Assembly: GCA_900491605.1 (NCBI GenBank)
Contig: UESW01001522.1
Location: forward strand, 181,228 to 245,227
Reading direction: 5' to 3'
Length of the DNA: 64,000 nt
Source: Calamus simplicifolius
Taxonomy: Eukaryota > Streptophyta > Magnoliopsida > Arecales > Arecaceae
Shown here piece after piece: positions 36,001-47,814 of this stretch; the stretch's first letter is position 1, and every line of letters starts with the position of its first letter. Position numbers and translations under genes: made by a program. The notes beneath the pieces are model-generated. The model did no database searches. It saw only the letters and a list, made by a program, of their open reading frames with translations, and was not told the origin of the DNA.

Positions 36001-39000
36001 AACTTATTTATAAAATTTCTGCAATATTACTCTGCTAGATGATCCAACGCTTTCAGCTATTTGCCATGTGGGACCTGTCATCTATTCAAAGAATTAGTTG
36101 ACTAGCATTATCCAATGACCAAATGATCCACTTATATTGGTACATGGATTTAAGTTATGAGTTATGTTTAACTGCCTGGGGGTGCTGAACCATGACAATG
36201 TTAATTTCCATGTAGCTTGTTTGAAGTATTCGGGGCTTGCTTTATGAATCCTTACTTTCCAATCTTCTTAAATTAATATTTCTTCGTAGTTTAAACCTCT
36301 TTATGTCATTAGTTAAGCCTAATGTCATCCTGCATTCTTCCTATCCAGGATTTGCATTGGCAATGTTCATGAATATGAAACATAAGCGAGTCAAACATAA
36401 CTCATCTTCTCAAGAGTCATATTATGATGTTTTAACATGAACATCAGTCTATGTTGTTCTTGGTGTGTTAATACGAACCAGTGTAATATTTTTTTCATCT
36501 AAGTGAAAAGGCCGCATTTTTTCATTCACAATTAGAATCTGGTTCTTAGATATCACTTACAATAATTAAACACTTAGTGTCCTTTTATTAGATCTATATT
36601 TCTGCAGAGACAATGCTGTTATTTGTCTAGTTTATCATTGACATAGTAGAGATTTACCATTCTTTATTTTAACCCAATGAGCTCTTATAATGTTTGACTA
36701 GGTTTTTTGTCACCTTTTCATCATTCTGGATAATTGGCTGCTCTATTGTGAAGGATGAAAAAGTTTGTTTTGGCAACCAGTTGGTTATTATTTTATATGT
36801 TAATTACATTAATCCTTACAAACATGTGATTTGTAATATCGTGTAAACTGGTCATATCATAGCCTTAAAGGTAATCTTGTGGTATCATTCAATATATATC
36901 CAAAAGTTTTTTTTTTTTTTTGGGGTGACAAGGGTGGGGGGGGGGGGGGGGGGGGGGGAGTTGTATCAGTATCAGATGCCCAGCTGGTCAATATATGTAA
37001 ATCATCTTTGTGGCATGCAGGGGGTGCCAAAATCAGCTATAAGGCTATCTATAGTAATTTACTAGTGTGCCAAACTGTATTAGCACTCCACTCAGTAAAT
37101 GTGATTGCTATCCCTTGTTATTTATTGGACGGGATTTATTTTTTCTCTGTAAGTTGAAAGGCTTTAATTGAGTAGAAAAATCTTGTGAATGATTAATCCA
37201 CTAAATTCTAGGTTGTTACAGAATAAATTTAATTATAATGATCATTCTGGCCTCTTTTTTATCCTTCAAGACTACTATTTATCCTATTCTGAGCAGAGTG
37301 TATATTGAACAGACATGAATTTCTATGATCTTGTCTATAGAAAATATTTTGAGTTAGTAAACATTCACCCCATCTTGATAAGTAAACTTTATGCTTTAAA
37401 TTTTAATGTTTTTATGATAAGACTTTTCTTAAAAACTATGCAAATTGTTTGAAGATTGTCATTACTGATGTGCATATATCTGGTCCATGATTTCTCTTCA
37501 TCCTTTTCCATATCTTATATCAACTTGGGTGTTACAATTTGGCCGCATATTGGGGAGCTTGACTATAATTGCTGGAATATGGTTTTGAAGTGCTGATCCT
37601 GCTTTCTGATAAAAAATATGGTCTCCTCTTGACAATAGAATCTCTCTCCTGTTTGTTCTTCAAAAATTTCCTTTCACATAATTTCATTAAAAAGGATGAC
37701 TCTATCTTTATAAAGCTGCATCCAATATCATCATCACTGTAGTTCATCTGTCATTATGCATTACTCTTTGGTTATATTTGTTGTCTTTGGTGCATCACTT
37801 GAAATTCAGATACATTTCTTTTTCATATCTCACTCTTTGAATTTTTTGACATGACCCGCACATATATTCCTTTAGCAGTTGCATTCAACTATATGCCTCA
37901 GTAAGCTTGTTGGCTAACGATTCTTTTCTTGGTCATGAACCTTCTTTAATGTTGACCTGATGTCCTTGTTGTAACAGCATCATTCAGAGTGCACCTCACA
38001 AATTTGAAAAGCAAACTTTAATCTAGCAATGCACATGGTTGGTTGTGATTAAATATTTTTTTGTTTATTCTGAAAAATAAATATTTGTAATAAGCTAAGA
38101 GAGAGAAGGAGAGTTGGATTTTTGGGAGAGTTAGGTAGCAATCATTTTCTCAAAATGTTAGGCAGGTTTCCATGCTAGGACTCTAAGTAAGAGATTATAG
38201 CATTGGAATACCAAGAAAAATATAATGTTAAAAGAGATCATGTACCTTTTCTCATGTGATTATCACGTGAGGAAACCATGGAATGTATAGATGACCGGGA
38301 CTCAAGAGTTCCTGTTGTATATTTGTTTCAGCTGAATGGGAGTCCGCATATTGAAAGTCTCACCTTTTATTAAAAAAATAAATATTAATCAAGAATATTG
38401 TTTAAGATAGCTAAATAGTAGCTTGTTTTCATATATTATTTTAATATATTTCTTTTTGATATAACCCGTAAAGGAGCATGTATTTTGCTCAGAAATTTGT
38501 CGACAAATCTTATATTTGAGTTGTTCTGCACATTGTTTTTTATGACTACAAATGCTTCAACAGTGGCCCTATATTCTGTGGCTTTGTTGATCCTACTCTT
38601 ATGTTGCTTCTTACATGATATAATTCCACCCAAATGAATGTACTTTAAAATATCAAATTCATGCATTTCTATATTAGAATTATATTTTTATATATGGAGT
38701 ATTATGAGTGAACTTGAAGATGCAGAACTCTGATTTAATTATTAATATTAATGCAGGAAAATAACCGTTGTGAACTTGAGAGGGTAGACAGAGAAAGGAA
38801 TGATGATTTTCTGAGTATGCTGAAAGGTTTTGTAGTAAATCAGGTACCACTTTTTGCTCGATGGCTTTAAAGCATTAGATGTTCAACTATCAATTATATT
38901 CAGCGAAACATCTTTTGTTTTATTTTAACAATGATGATGGTTGGAGAATGCATGCAATCAAGTTTTAGTTTCTGTTCACCCAATTATGTTCAAGTTCAAG

Positions 39001-40435
39001 TTTCTCCAGCCTCGAAACATTTCTAGAATAATATTTAGACTAGCTTTTAGAAATCTAAAAGGTTTTATGTTACCCTCCAAGAAGGAAGTGTAAGGCTCTA
39101 CATCTGCTAAGTGATTCGTTATTTTTATGTGGGTCAGTCTCTCAGTGTTTGATGGCTACGAAGGACAGTAGGAAACTCTATCTGCTTTGCAAAGTGAAAA
39201 TTGATAACTGATGGCAGGATATATGTTACAATTATTGACAGAAGGTTACAAAAAGTTCTATTTGTCCTGATATAGAGATTATGTTTGTTTTAGCTTAAGA
39301 TTTTCCTTTTTACTTTGAATATGTTGCCTTTTATTTTTAGCATGAGAATTTAAATTTATAAGATGTACAAGTTCATTTTAAGGTGGTCCTCTGTCTTCTA
39401 TCTCTTGAGTCATTGGACAAACCTTAGTGGGGTCACATGGAAGAAGTGCTAGATCTCTCCTTTATTGACCTTGTTAAGTACTGTATAATCTGTACCCCGC
39501 TGGTTTTTATCTGGTGCATAGGGATGTTCTCTTTCGAGAGTTGTCTTCCTTGAACAATGATTCTAAGGAAGAAATTTACCATGTAGCATCAGTGCTGTAA
39601 TTCCATTGCGTAAAACTGGTGTCAAACTCGACAGATCAATTGCAATTTAGAAGATTTATCAACAGGACATGATAACTTTTGTTCTAAGGTCACAGTTCTA
39701 CAACCCATTCTATTGTGTTTCATTCTTCTTTTATTATGATGCTGTGAATGTTGATAATGATTAATGCTGTTTCTAAGGTTTCCCACCAGGTCATATGATG
39801 CTGTGAATGCTTTAGAACATCAATGCATGATGGAAGCATAAAGAAATATACTAGGTTTTCTGCTATTCTGTCAATCCGATTTGTTTTGATGGCTGTTACA
39901 AATCACTTTTTTCTTTCACAGTGCTGCCAGGAAATCCAAAATGGTCAACTGCCGAGTTGTTTAGTCTTTAAGGAAATCTAGGGCCTTTACTGCATCTCAA
40001 TATTACTTAAATGACTTGTAGTTTTCTGCACATGATGCACGATACACTGCCATATTACGTAGGGTAGACTATCATTGTCATGTGGACTGCAGAAGTCATT
40101 GTGCAGTTATCACTATGCGCCTCAACAAAGCTGCGATGAGTGCATGATCTTTGTGCATCGTTGCTCAAGACTGTTATCAAACATCATATTGGAAGCATCG
40201 ACTGTCTAATTGTGATCCGTTTATTGTTATGTTCTCTTTTTACCATCAATTTGTTTGATCTGTTATTCCTCGTTTTACCATCAACTTGTTTGATTTGTTA
40301 TTTCTCATTTGCCATACAACTTGGCCATTTGTAAGCGCTTACATATTGTATGTTAAACAGGTTGGTTATGCGGAGAAAATTTCAAATGTTTGGGCAGCGG
40401 TAGCAGAAGAAACAAGCGCATATGCTAGAGAGTGA
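33068..40435 (+). CDS. SNX2: Sorting nexin 2-like protein (PX-BAR), five coding exons
   Basis: Coding exons are 33068-34066, 34971-35180, 35294-35554, 38757-38843 and 40361-40435; all introns are GT-AG in phase 0, giving 543 residues. I start at ATG 33068 (MMGPE), since plant SNX2 proteins begin MMGSE; the upstream in-frame codon is TTG. A Ser/Ala-rich head (residues 30-75) is followed by SYADVVFSPLDG, then the PX domain (about 113-232) with RRRFRDVVTL and PPRPDK for phosphoinositide binding. The Vps5/BAR coiled coil starts near 285 (GGRDLLRLFKEL, NDWGG, VEEDKEFLE) and ends KGFVVNQVGYAEKISNVWA. SNX2 works with SNX1 in retromer-linked sorting on endosome and prevacuolar membranes. Arabidopsis SNX2 is somewhat longer. 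The first exon is very GC rich and the rest is not. No break is visible. Confidence 0.93.
35555..38756 (+). other. Large intron 3 of the SNX2-like gene
   Basis: A 3.2-kb AT-rich intron (GTAATG...TGCAG) with no coding element I can support. It contains a T run followed by a 23-base G run near its middle. Confidence 0.85.
36936..36958 (+). repeat. Poly-G run, 23 bases
   Basis: An uninterrupted G run, preceded at 36907-36921 by a T run and by GGGG and AGGG. It lies in intron 3 on the sense strand of the SNX2-like gene. Confidence 0.85.
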
Positions 40436-41110
40436 TAAGACTTGAATGCAAATTTAAGATAGTTCTTCTAGCCTGCTCTCCATCCACGCACGGATGCGCA
40501 CACTACCGCTACTCCATAATAATCTAATTTCGGTGGAGTATTTTATTTTATTTTATTTTTTTGTTTTGTTTTATTCTATATCTTTGGGCGTGCGGCCTTT
40601 AGCTCTCTTGGTTCTAATTGCTTGGTCCCTACGGGGCGAAATAGTAGTGCTGTAACAAGAAATGATTGTGAAATACGAACTTTAACAATTGAAAGGAGTT
40701 ATTGTTGGTCTACAAAATTCTCTTGCGTCTGAACGCCAATTTTTGGTGCTCTGTTCGAGCATTTCACTGCTGGTCTGAGTTGTAAAAGTATTGGACTTAT
40801 TTACTTCAACTGATGATGGATCGGTTCGTGGTGGCTTGTGGTCTTACCGTGTCTCTGCAACTGTGTTTTGGTGCGAGATCCTCTCTCTTAGTTGGTCATG
40901 AAAACTCTGCAGCTGTGTTTTGGTGCGAGATCCTCTCTCTTAGTTGGTCATGAAAACTGTAAGTCTGCTGAAAATTTATTAGCAGAAGATTTTCTGCACT
41001 AGAATGTTTGGCGCCATATAAAACTTCCGTGGGAGATTATCTGCACCTAACTGTTTGGCGCCGTATGAAACTCTCATGATCAAAGAAACATAAAAACTTT
41101 GAAATCTGAA
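40436..41110 (+). other. 3' UTR and downstream flank of the SNX2-like gene
   Basis: The stop TGA at 40433-40435 is followed by AT-rich DNA with T-rich tracts. The true poly(A) site cannot be fixed by eye. A 52-bp tandem duplication lies at 40861-40958. Confidence 0.5.
40861..40958. repeat. 52-bp tandem duplication downstream of SNX2
   Basis: CTGTGTTTTGGTGCGAGATC begins at 40861 and again at 40913. The copies are identical over about 46 bases and the second stops before the end of the unit. Confidence 0.9.
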
Positions 41111-41174
41111 TTTGTTGTGATCTAAAATTATCTGATTTCGATGGTTCTCCATTATTTTTCCTCCTGTCAGCTTT

Positions 41175-41228
41175 ATATATATATATATATATGCATACGT
41201 CTTCTTGTCTCGGAACTTAAAGAAGAGG

Positions 41229-41259
<31 letters not shown>
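41175..41259. repeat. Two (TA)n microsatellites
   Basis: TA runs occupy 41175-41193 and 41233-41259, separated by about 40 bases. Confidence 0.9.
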
Positions 41260-41399
41260 GAGGTTTAGGTCAAGGTCATGAGGAAGCAATTTTTTTTTTT
41301 TCATGACTAAGGCAAAAGATGGGCTAAGGTGCCTGTCATTAAAAAGGAGTTTATAATTTTTCATCACAAAAGAATAAGGTAATTTTTTTTTAGAAAGAT

Positions 41400-41884
41400 A
41401 ATTTTTTCTTTCACCTTTACATCCCAAATCGTTAATTTAGAAGGAAATAGGGCTAATAGGGTTAAAGATAAAAATTATTTTAAAGGAAAATAAAAGATTG
41501 AAATATTAAGATTAAAAATATCAAATAGTTTCAACACTCTTCTTCATTTTACTTCTATGTTCCATTAATGATATTAATAAAATAATAATAATTTTTAGTT
41601 TTATTATATTAATCTTGTTTGAAATATAGTTAATGTTTAAATATGTGATATTTTACTTTTCATTCGTAGATACTAACTGGACATGATAAGAAGTAAACTT
41701 TTGCATCTTTAAAATTTGCATCAAAAAATATTACTCCACTAACATTTCTTCATCAATTTTCAACTCAGGTGATCCAATAATAATAATTTCATGCAAAAAT
41801 AAAGCACATATTTTTCTGATTAATTAATAAATATACTCTAATTGTTACTTTAAATTCACTGTTGCAAATTGCACTTCTTTTTTA
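41400..41884. other. AT-rich spacer, nothing recognised
   Basis: No open frame or repeat that I can support lies between the TA repeats and the LINE remnant. Confidence 0.5.
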
Positions 41885-42443
41885 AAGAATTAGGATGGTC
41901 CAGGTCATCGCAATCGGGCAAAGGAAATTGTAGGCTGAGAAGTCCGAACAGCAAGGCTCCCTAACCCAGTCTCTCAGCTGCATAACCTGGCAAAAACCTG
42001 CCAGCCAATCCGCTAATTGGTTGCTTTCCTGGGAGAGGAGGAGACATGAACTTGCTGAAGCCCACTAATAAGGTCCCAAATATCCAGCAGCAATGGCAAG
42101 AACTGCTAGCGGCCACCTCGATTGGAGTCCTTCAGGCTCCAGCCCACCGCCATTGTAGAGCCGTCCTCTAACCAGACATGAATCAGGTTTGAGGATGGTT
42201 GCAGTAATCCGCAAGCCTTTCCACGCTGCAGCCAATTCAATCCGAAGAATACGAAGTGACACATACCTGCAGCACGCTATGAGATGATGAGCGCGCGCGA
42301 CCGTGGGAATTTCTAGCCACAGAGCCAATCCCAGCCTGATGCCAAAGGCAAAGGAGGGGGGGGGGGCTCACAGCAGGCCCAAGCTGAGCCAGCAAAGCAC
42401 GAGACCCGGTGAAGCTTTTCGGATGCCGTAGCTCTTGGAAACT

Positions 42444-42478
<35 letters not shown>

Positions 42479-43805
42479 TGCTTTCCTTGTTGCCAGAGTA
42501 GAGTTGACGAAAAACAAAATTGCATTGGAAAATGACCAAAGCAGCAGATCTCATCTCATCAGCAGCGTAGAAACACACTTCTAATTGCCTTGCCCCAACG
42601 GAGGGATCATCTTCCAGACCACCTCCCTCGGGCGGGACGTGGGCCCCACAACTGTCACAGACGACATTATCCCCGCAACAGTCACAGGACCCTGCAGGGA
42701 AGTTCATGCCATGCCGCCGTCCACCGGAAAGTTCCTAACCTTAGAGATAGATGATAGATCACATCCATTTGGGATTTTCTTTAGACCATCCTCCACAATG
42801 TTTTCCCATTTTTCATATTGATCTTTGCGTGACTAATTTGACCCCACATCAACTCATCTTCCCAATCATCATGCGAGACTAACTGAGCCAGCGGATCCAC
42901 AATCAATTTCTTGTTACCCGCAAGGAGATCAGAGACCGACATATTATCATGCAGGGCAGGCATCACGGTTCACAGAGGCTTGCAGGAGAGGAATAGAATC
43001 AATCCGGATCGTGTGACGCACGGATAGACACCAATATGGTGGTCCATGGTCCACTTGATGTTGTGCACCACTCCATATCCGTGAACAGCAGCGTAGGAAT
43101 AAGTGCATATCCTTCCCAATTCAGATTGAAGTCGTACCACCACTTGCTCCACAAAAGGTTGGAAGAAGAACCACCTTGCTCGCAGCTCAGGACACTAAAG
43201 CTTCTTTCCGTGGTTTAAAGGGTTGAAATCCAAACCTTTCCTTTGGCTTCGGTTGACACGCCTCGATCCAATCCACCAGAATCAATTGAATCAATTCGTT
43301 AAGGTTATTCGTATGTCCCCAAAGAGAAGATCTGAAGCTTTTTTCTCTCCAGGTTATGAATGACTTCGACGGGTGACCCCCATAGCCTACCAGACCGAGA
43401 AGCATGGAATACAAAACAGATTAGAGAGATGCAGAAGGACCAGCAAAGGATAATTCTTTCCATTTTTACAATCCTGCTTCAACTTTTTCTAACAGTACCT
43501 GAAACTCTGCTGCATGTAACTTGGCTTGCTAAAGAGGAACTCTAGAGATCGCCATGTTTCGCTCTTAATCCTCACCCCCATCATACAGTCATATACACAG
43601 TCACAGGGGAACTAAAAGGGATTAAAATATTTGTTTAGCTTCACAGGTTGATCAGATTGAGCGCAATACGCTAACATAATCTCCTTAAGCCTCCTAGTTT
43701 CCGCCTCCTTGCTCTTAGCCACCAAAAGACAATCATCAGCCAACAATAGCCTAGCCTTCCACCTCCTTCACCCTCTGTATTTTTCCATCCCTCCTATCCC
43801 ATCTA
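41885..43805 (-). pseudogene. LINE remnant with RT and RNase H pieces
   Basis: On the minus strand the 5' edge (about 43790-43650) reads ARLLLADDCLLVAKSKEAET, then RRLKEIMLAYCAQSDQPVKL, the RT palm of plant L1-type LINEs (usual form LLFADDCLLLA; the F is replaced). About 1.3 kb further down, 42330-41900 shows LRIELAAAWKGLRITATI, then in another frame GSTMAVGWSLKDSN, then ESNQLADWLAGFC, which is RVT_3-type RNase H. The middle is degraded. Everything upstream of the palm is missing, so the copy is 5' truncated, as is common for LINEs. No target duplication was fixed. Confidence 0.75.
42447..42474. repeat. (GA)n microsatellite
   Basis: Fourteen GA units lie inside the LINE remnant. A G run of eleven lies nearby at 42356-42366. 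Confidence 0.9.
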
Positions 43806-43872
43806 GATAACTTGGGAACATGCTTTTAGTCACAAAATCAAAAGAATATATTTATTATTATTATTTTGTTAA

Positions 43873-43913
<41 letters not shown>
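43873..43913. repeat. (AAT)n microsatellite
   Basis: About thirteen perfect trinucleotide units lie between the two LINE remnants. Confidence 0.9.
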
Positions 43914-43914
<1 letters not shown>

Positions 43915-43924
43915 GCCTTAATCT

Positions 43925-44580
43925 CAAACTAATTAGAATTGACTCCATGAATCCTTTTCTTCCTTCTATTTGGTTTGAATAATATTTTTTTAAGATATAA
44001 ATATTTAAATATTTCTCTAATATTTATATAACTTTTAATCCATCTCTATCTTTTTTTCTTTTTCTTTTTTTCCCTTTTACATGTGTTGAAACTCTTCTTC
44101 ATATCTTTAGATTTAATTTGTATATATTCAAACCATCTAAATTATTTTTTCTTAATTTATCCTTAATTGACGCTACCTTCACATTTTTACGTGCAACTTC
44201 ATTTCTTATTTTATCTTTTTTATATTACTATTCATTTATCTTAACATTCTTATTTCAATCATATTCATCTTGTGTATATGTAATTTTCTAATTGCTTCAC
44301 ATCCTGTATCATAAAGTATAACTGATCTTAGAACTATTATATAAATTTTTTCTTCAATACTTTATGATCACATAATATTTCAGTTATACTCTATTCATTC
44401 AACTTACTTTAATCTCACGGACAATATCCTCAATCTCTCATTCTTTATACATAATTGATTATAAATATAAAAAATAATCATTTTAAAAACTTCATTATAT
44501 TTTTATTTTTAATTAATAAATAATATTTATTTATTTTTATTTAAATATTTTTTAATAAAATTTTTGAAGTATATAATCTA
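43925..44580 (-). pseudogene. RTE-type LINE remnant
   Basis: On the minus strand one frame reads KDKIRNEVARKNVKVASIKD, then KLRKNNLDGLNIYKLNLK, which aligns with the RTE-clade C-terminal pattern DKIRNEDIRxKVGVAPIxDKMRExRLRWFGH. Upstream, IISYTL-x-YRM and KITYTQDEY correspond to the LYGAECW and HKMSVAEMRML region. The copy has many stops. Confidence 0.65.
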
Positions 44581-44640
44581 ATTTCACAATGTCTATAGTA
44601 TTTATATTATTTAAAAAGATATGTATCAGATATATCATAT

Positions 44641-47600
44641 TTTAGTGTAGTAGAATGGGAGTCCTTGTAGAAGGAGCACCTTGTCCTTTGCCAAGGGTTC
44701 ACCACCCATCACATGATAAATCTCAAGGGTCAGGTGATGTATCCCAAAGGCAAACATTTTCAACATGAGATGACATTCTTATTTGCTCTTTTCTCTCAAA
44801 AAGTTAAATAATAAAAATGTATTATTTTTTTCCCTTGAGAACATCTCCCATATTCATAAATTGCTTCATAAATTATTCATCTGTTTGTGAAATCAATTAG
44901 CAAAATTTTAAAAATTCAAAAGATAAGTCAGAATTGATCGTCTCTGAGACTAGAACAATGTCAAAACTCAGAGAGTGGCCTTGCTTTTGTAGAAGAGTTT
45001 GACAATATTCAAATACTACAAATATTAATTTACCAAAAACTTCAACAAATTAAATCCAGCACCTTAAGGATGGAGAACTAAAGAAACTCACTATCTAGTT
45101 CCAAAAAATCACCACCTTACAATCATGTTTGAAATTTTATCCACCAAATTGCTACCAGTTGTGATATAAACAAAAGCAACCACAATATCATTACTTGTGT
45201 TGAACACAGGCATTATAGGACTCCATTCTTCAATGAGCTTGATAAGTAGACTGCACTCCCTTTTAAACCTAATAGGAAGATTCCTTTCCAACAAGAAGAT
45301 TAAATGAGCACACAGCAATTAAGTAGTGTTCTTAACTCTTCTCACTTTTATTCTTCCAAATGGTCCAAGCTGAGTCTCCCCATTAAAATAAATAAGAAGA
45401 AAGAATATTTTAAGATGATTTTACAGAGAAAAACTAGTTTTAAGTACCATATAACATAAGATGAAACCCAATACTGCTTCACAAAATCTTGCCATTAAGG
45501 AGGACAAATAAACCAATTTGTCACGTTGTCATCTTTTTAAAATATCCAACATTTCTGCTACTGTTGCAAAAAAAAAAAAAAAAAAGAGAGTTATTATCAT
45601 TCCCAGTGCAACTTTCAGTAAATTTTGACCTACACTCCGCACTCTATTATATCAGGCACAATTGACTTGAAATTCCATGCCATATTTTGCTAAAAGCTGT
45701 ATGAGTCATTATTTTCAATATGGTAGGCTTTCTTTTTGCGATAGTGAAGTTCAAAGATTCATGGCTAACTACCAGCTTTTCAAGGCCCTGAGGTGCAAGA
45801 ACCACAATTACATGCATCAAAGACATGACCATCCTTTATCTACAAAAATAAAGGGTGATCATTTTCTTTCCTCCACTAATCAGGAAGACATGAAAAGAAT
45901 GGGTTCAACCTATATCACAGATGCCATTATGAACTAAAAAGGGTATTAGCACATCATGAAAATGCCAACTCTTTTTTCAACTCACAAGGAGCTGAATGAA
46001 ATGGAGGCGGATTATCAATTTTAAAAACCTGTTACATGCATTAGATAAGAACTGATGAACCTTTGATGCATAAAGTTGATTCTATTTTACTGATGACTTC
46101 AACATAGATAGCAGGTCTTCCCCTCTTCTTCTCTAGATAGAGATTTAAACAATAACATCGCATGGCCACACCCATTACGCATGTCAATATCATCTGTCTT
46201 ATATCCTCATCTATGTAAAATATTATACATTTCTAAGGATTATAGTAATCATAACTGCAGCTATGCTTAGTGATGTCACTGATGACTAATAACTATATTG
46301 GGATGCATTGACCACACAGCACTGCAGAAGAGCATATCCACTTCATTCACCCTTCTATGAATCTAACGACAGATCCCTTGGTATCTCACAGTTGAAAAAA
46401 CCTGAACAAATATCATTTCATGATTTTTCCTCCCTTCATTTTACCTAACTCTACTTCATTTTCTATTAATAAGAGTGCATTTCAATGCCAATCCTTCATT
46501 AAAAAAGATGAAGATGGATGACAAGGAAAGCTGAGGATTACCTCACAAGCCCAAGGAAAACTTCGGGTCAAACCATCCAAAATCAAACAGACGAAAAACC
46601 AAGCACCAAAAAACATAAGCCCTAGAAACAAGATATCTGGTTAACGATCACTAACTAGAGAATTTACCCAAGAAAACAAAAAAGACCTTCCAAGTCATAA
46701 AGTTAATCAACTAGAAGAAAGAGATGCCTCCCTAAGACCAGAAAAACAGATGATCACAGTGGACGAACTTTTATTGCAGCAGCCTCTTATCTACTTAAGT
46801 CCCTCATTCCACCAGTTCACTGCAGAATTTTTTTCATAGCTTAACAGATCTTTTGCAGTTTCAATCATACTGTAACACTTAAGCAAACCGACAAGGAGCC
46901 ATGGGCCCACAACGTACTGCTAGTTTGGGGGTTCCTCTTCTAAGACCAAAATGGTTGTAGGCCAAACCCATGCCCCATTCCAATTTTTTTTGGATGCTCC
47001 CAGACAGACATTGAAATTCTGCAGTCCACAATAGGCAATCTGCCATTTCCAGCCTAGAGAACCAAAGAGGGTTATTGCCACTTCAACTCCATAGGCTGAA
47101 ACAAAACTTTCTATATAAAATCAAATATTTTCTCCCTCCCCATAATCTATCTATATTTCCAGAAATGCAAAACTTGTAAAAAAAACTCTATAAAAGATCA
47201 TTGATCGGCTCAAGAGCTTTCTGTTAAAATCAATGTTGGAAAGTATTGTTCAGGTTATAGAGAAGAAACATGAAAGGTGCAACACAACCACAAACAGGCC
47301 ATACTGATTAATTCAACATCAGCTCTTGTAAGAAACTTACAGCAAGAGCCCTAATTAACTAATGCAAAATACAACATGTTCTCAACAGAAGTACAAAAGC
47401 AGCGGTTTCCATCACATATATCCATATCAAAGTCACCATAAGTTATAATATAGTCATTAAACCACCCAGTTTAACATCTTCTTAAACCTGATTTACAACC
47501 CCAAAATTCTTTTACTCTAAATACTGCATCAGGAGCAAGCTCTTTCAGTGCTACACATTCATATTGACTGAAATGCCACAAAAACCAAATTTAACCTAGT

Positions 47601-47800
47601 AAGTGGCATCATCTAATGAGTTGAACTTCTTTATATTCTCCAAAAAGTTTGACATGATCTATTTGACTTAAACTTCTTTAAATTTTTCAGTAAGAAAAAC
47701 AGGAAACATGACAATTAAAACTCCCACCATGAGACCTTTGTTGTGTCCCTAAAAGTCAACATTGGAGTGATCAATTAAAATTAGCCCTCTGTTTATTCTT
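44641..47800. other. Intergenic DNA, no gene supported
   Basis: AT-rich DNA with an A run at 45567-45584. A short minus-strand stretch near 45375 reads AWTIWKNKSEKS, vaguely like the end of a LINE ORF2, but its surroundings do not support the call. Open frames are all under 90 codons with no recognisable domain. Confidence 0.4.
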
Positions 47801-47814
47801 TCTTGCAGTTTTGC

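Noticed and set aside
45647..45937. Overlapping frames of 61-86 codons that might be a LINE or small gene
   Set aside because: I tried to fit them to LINE ORF2 motifs and failed; no other family fits.
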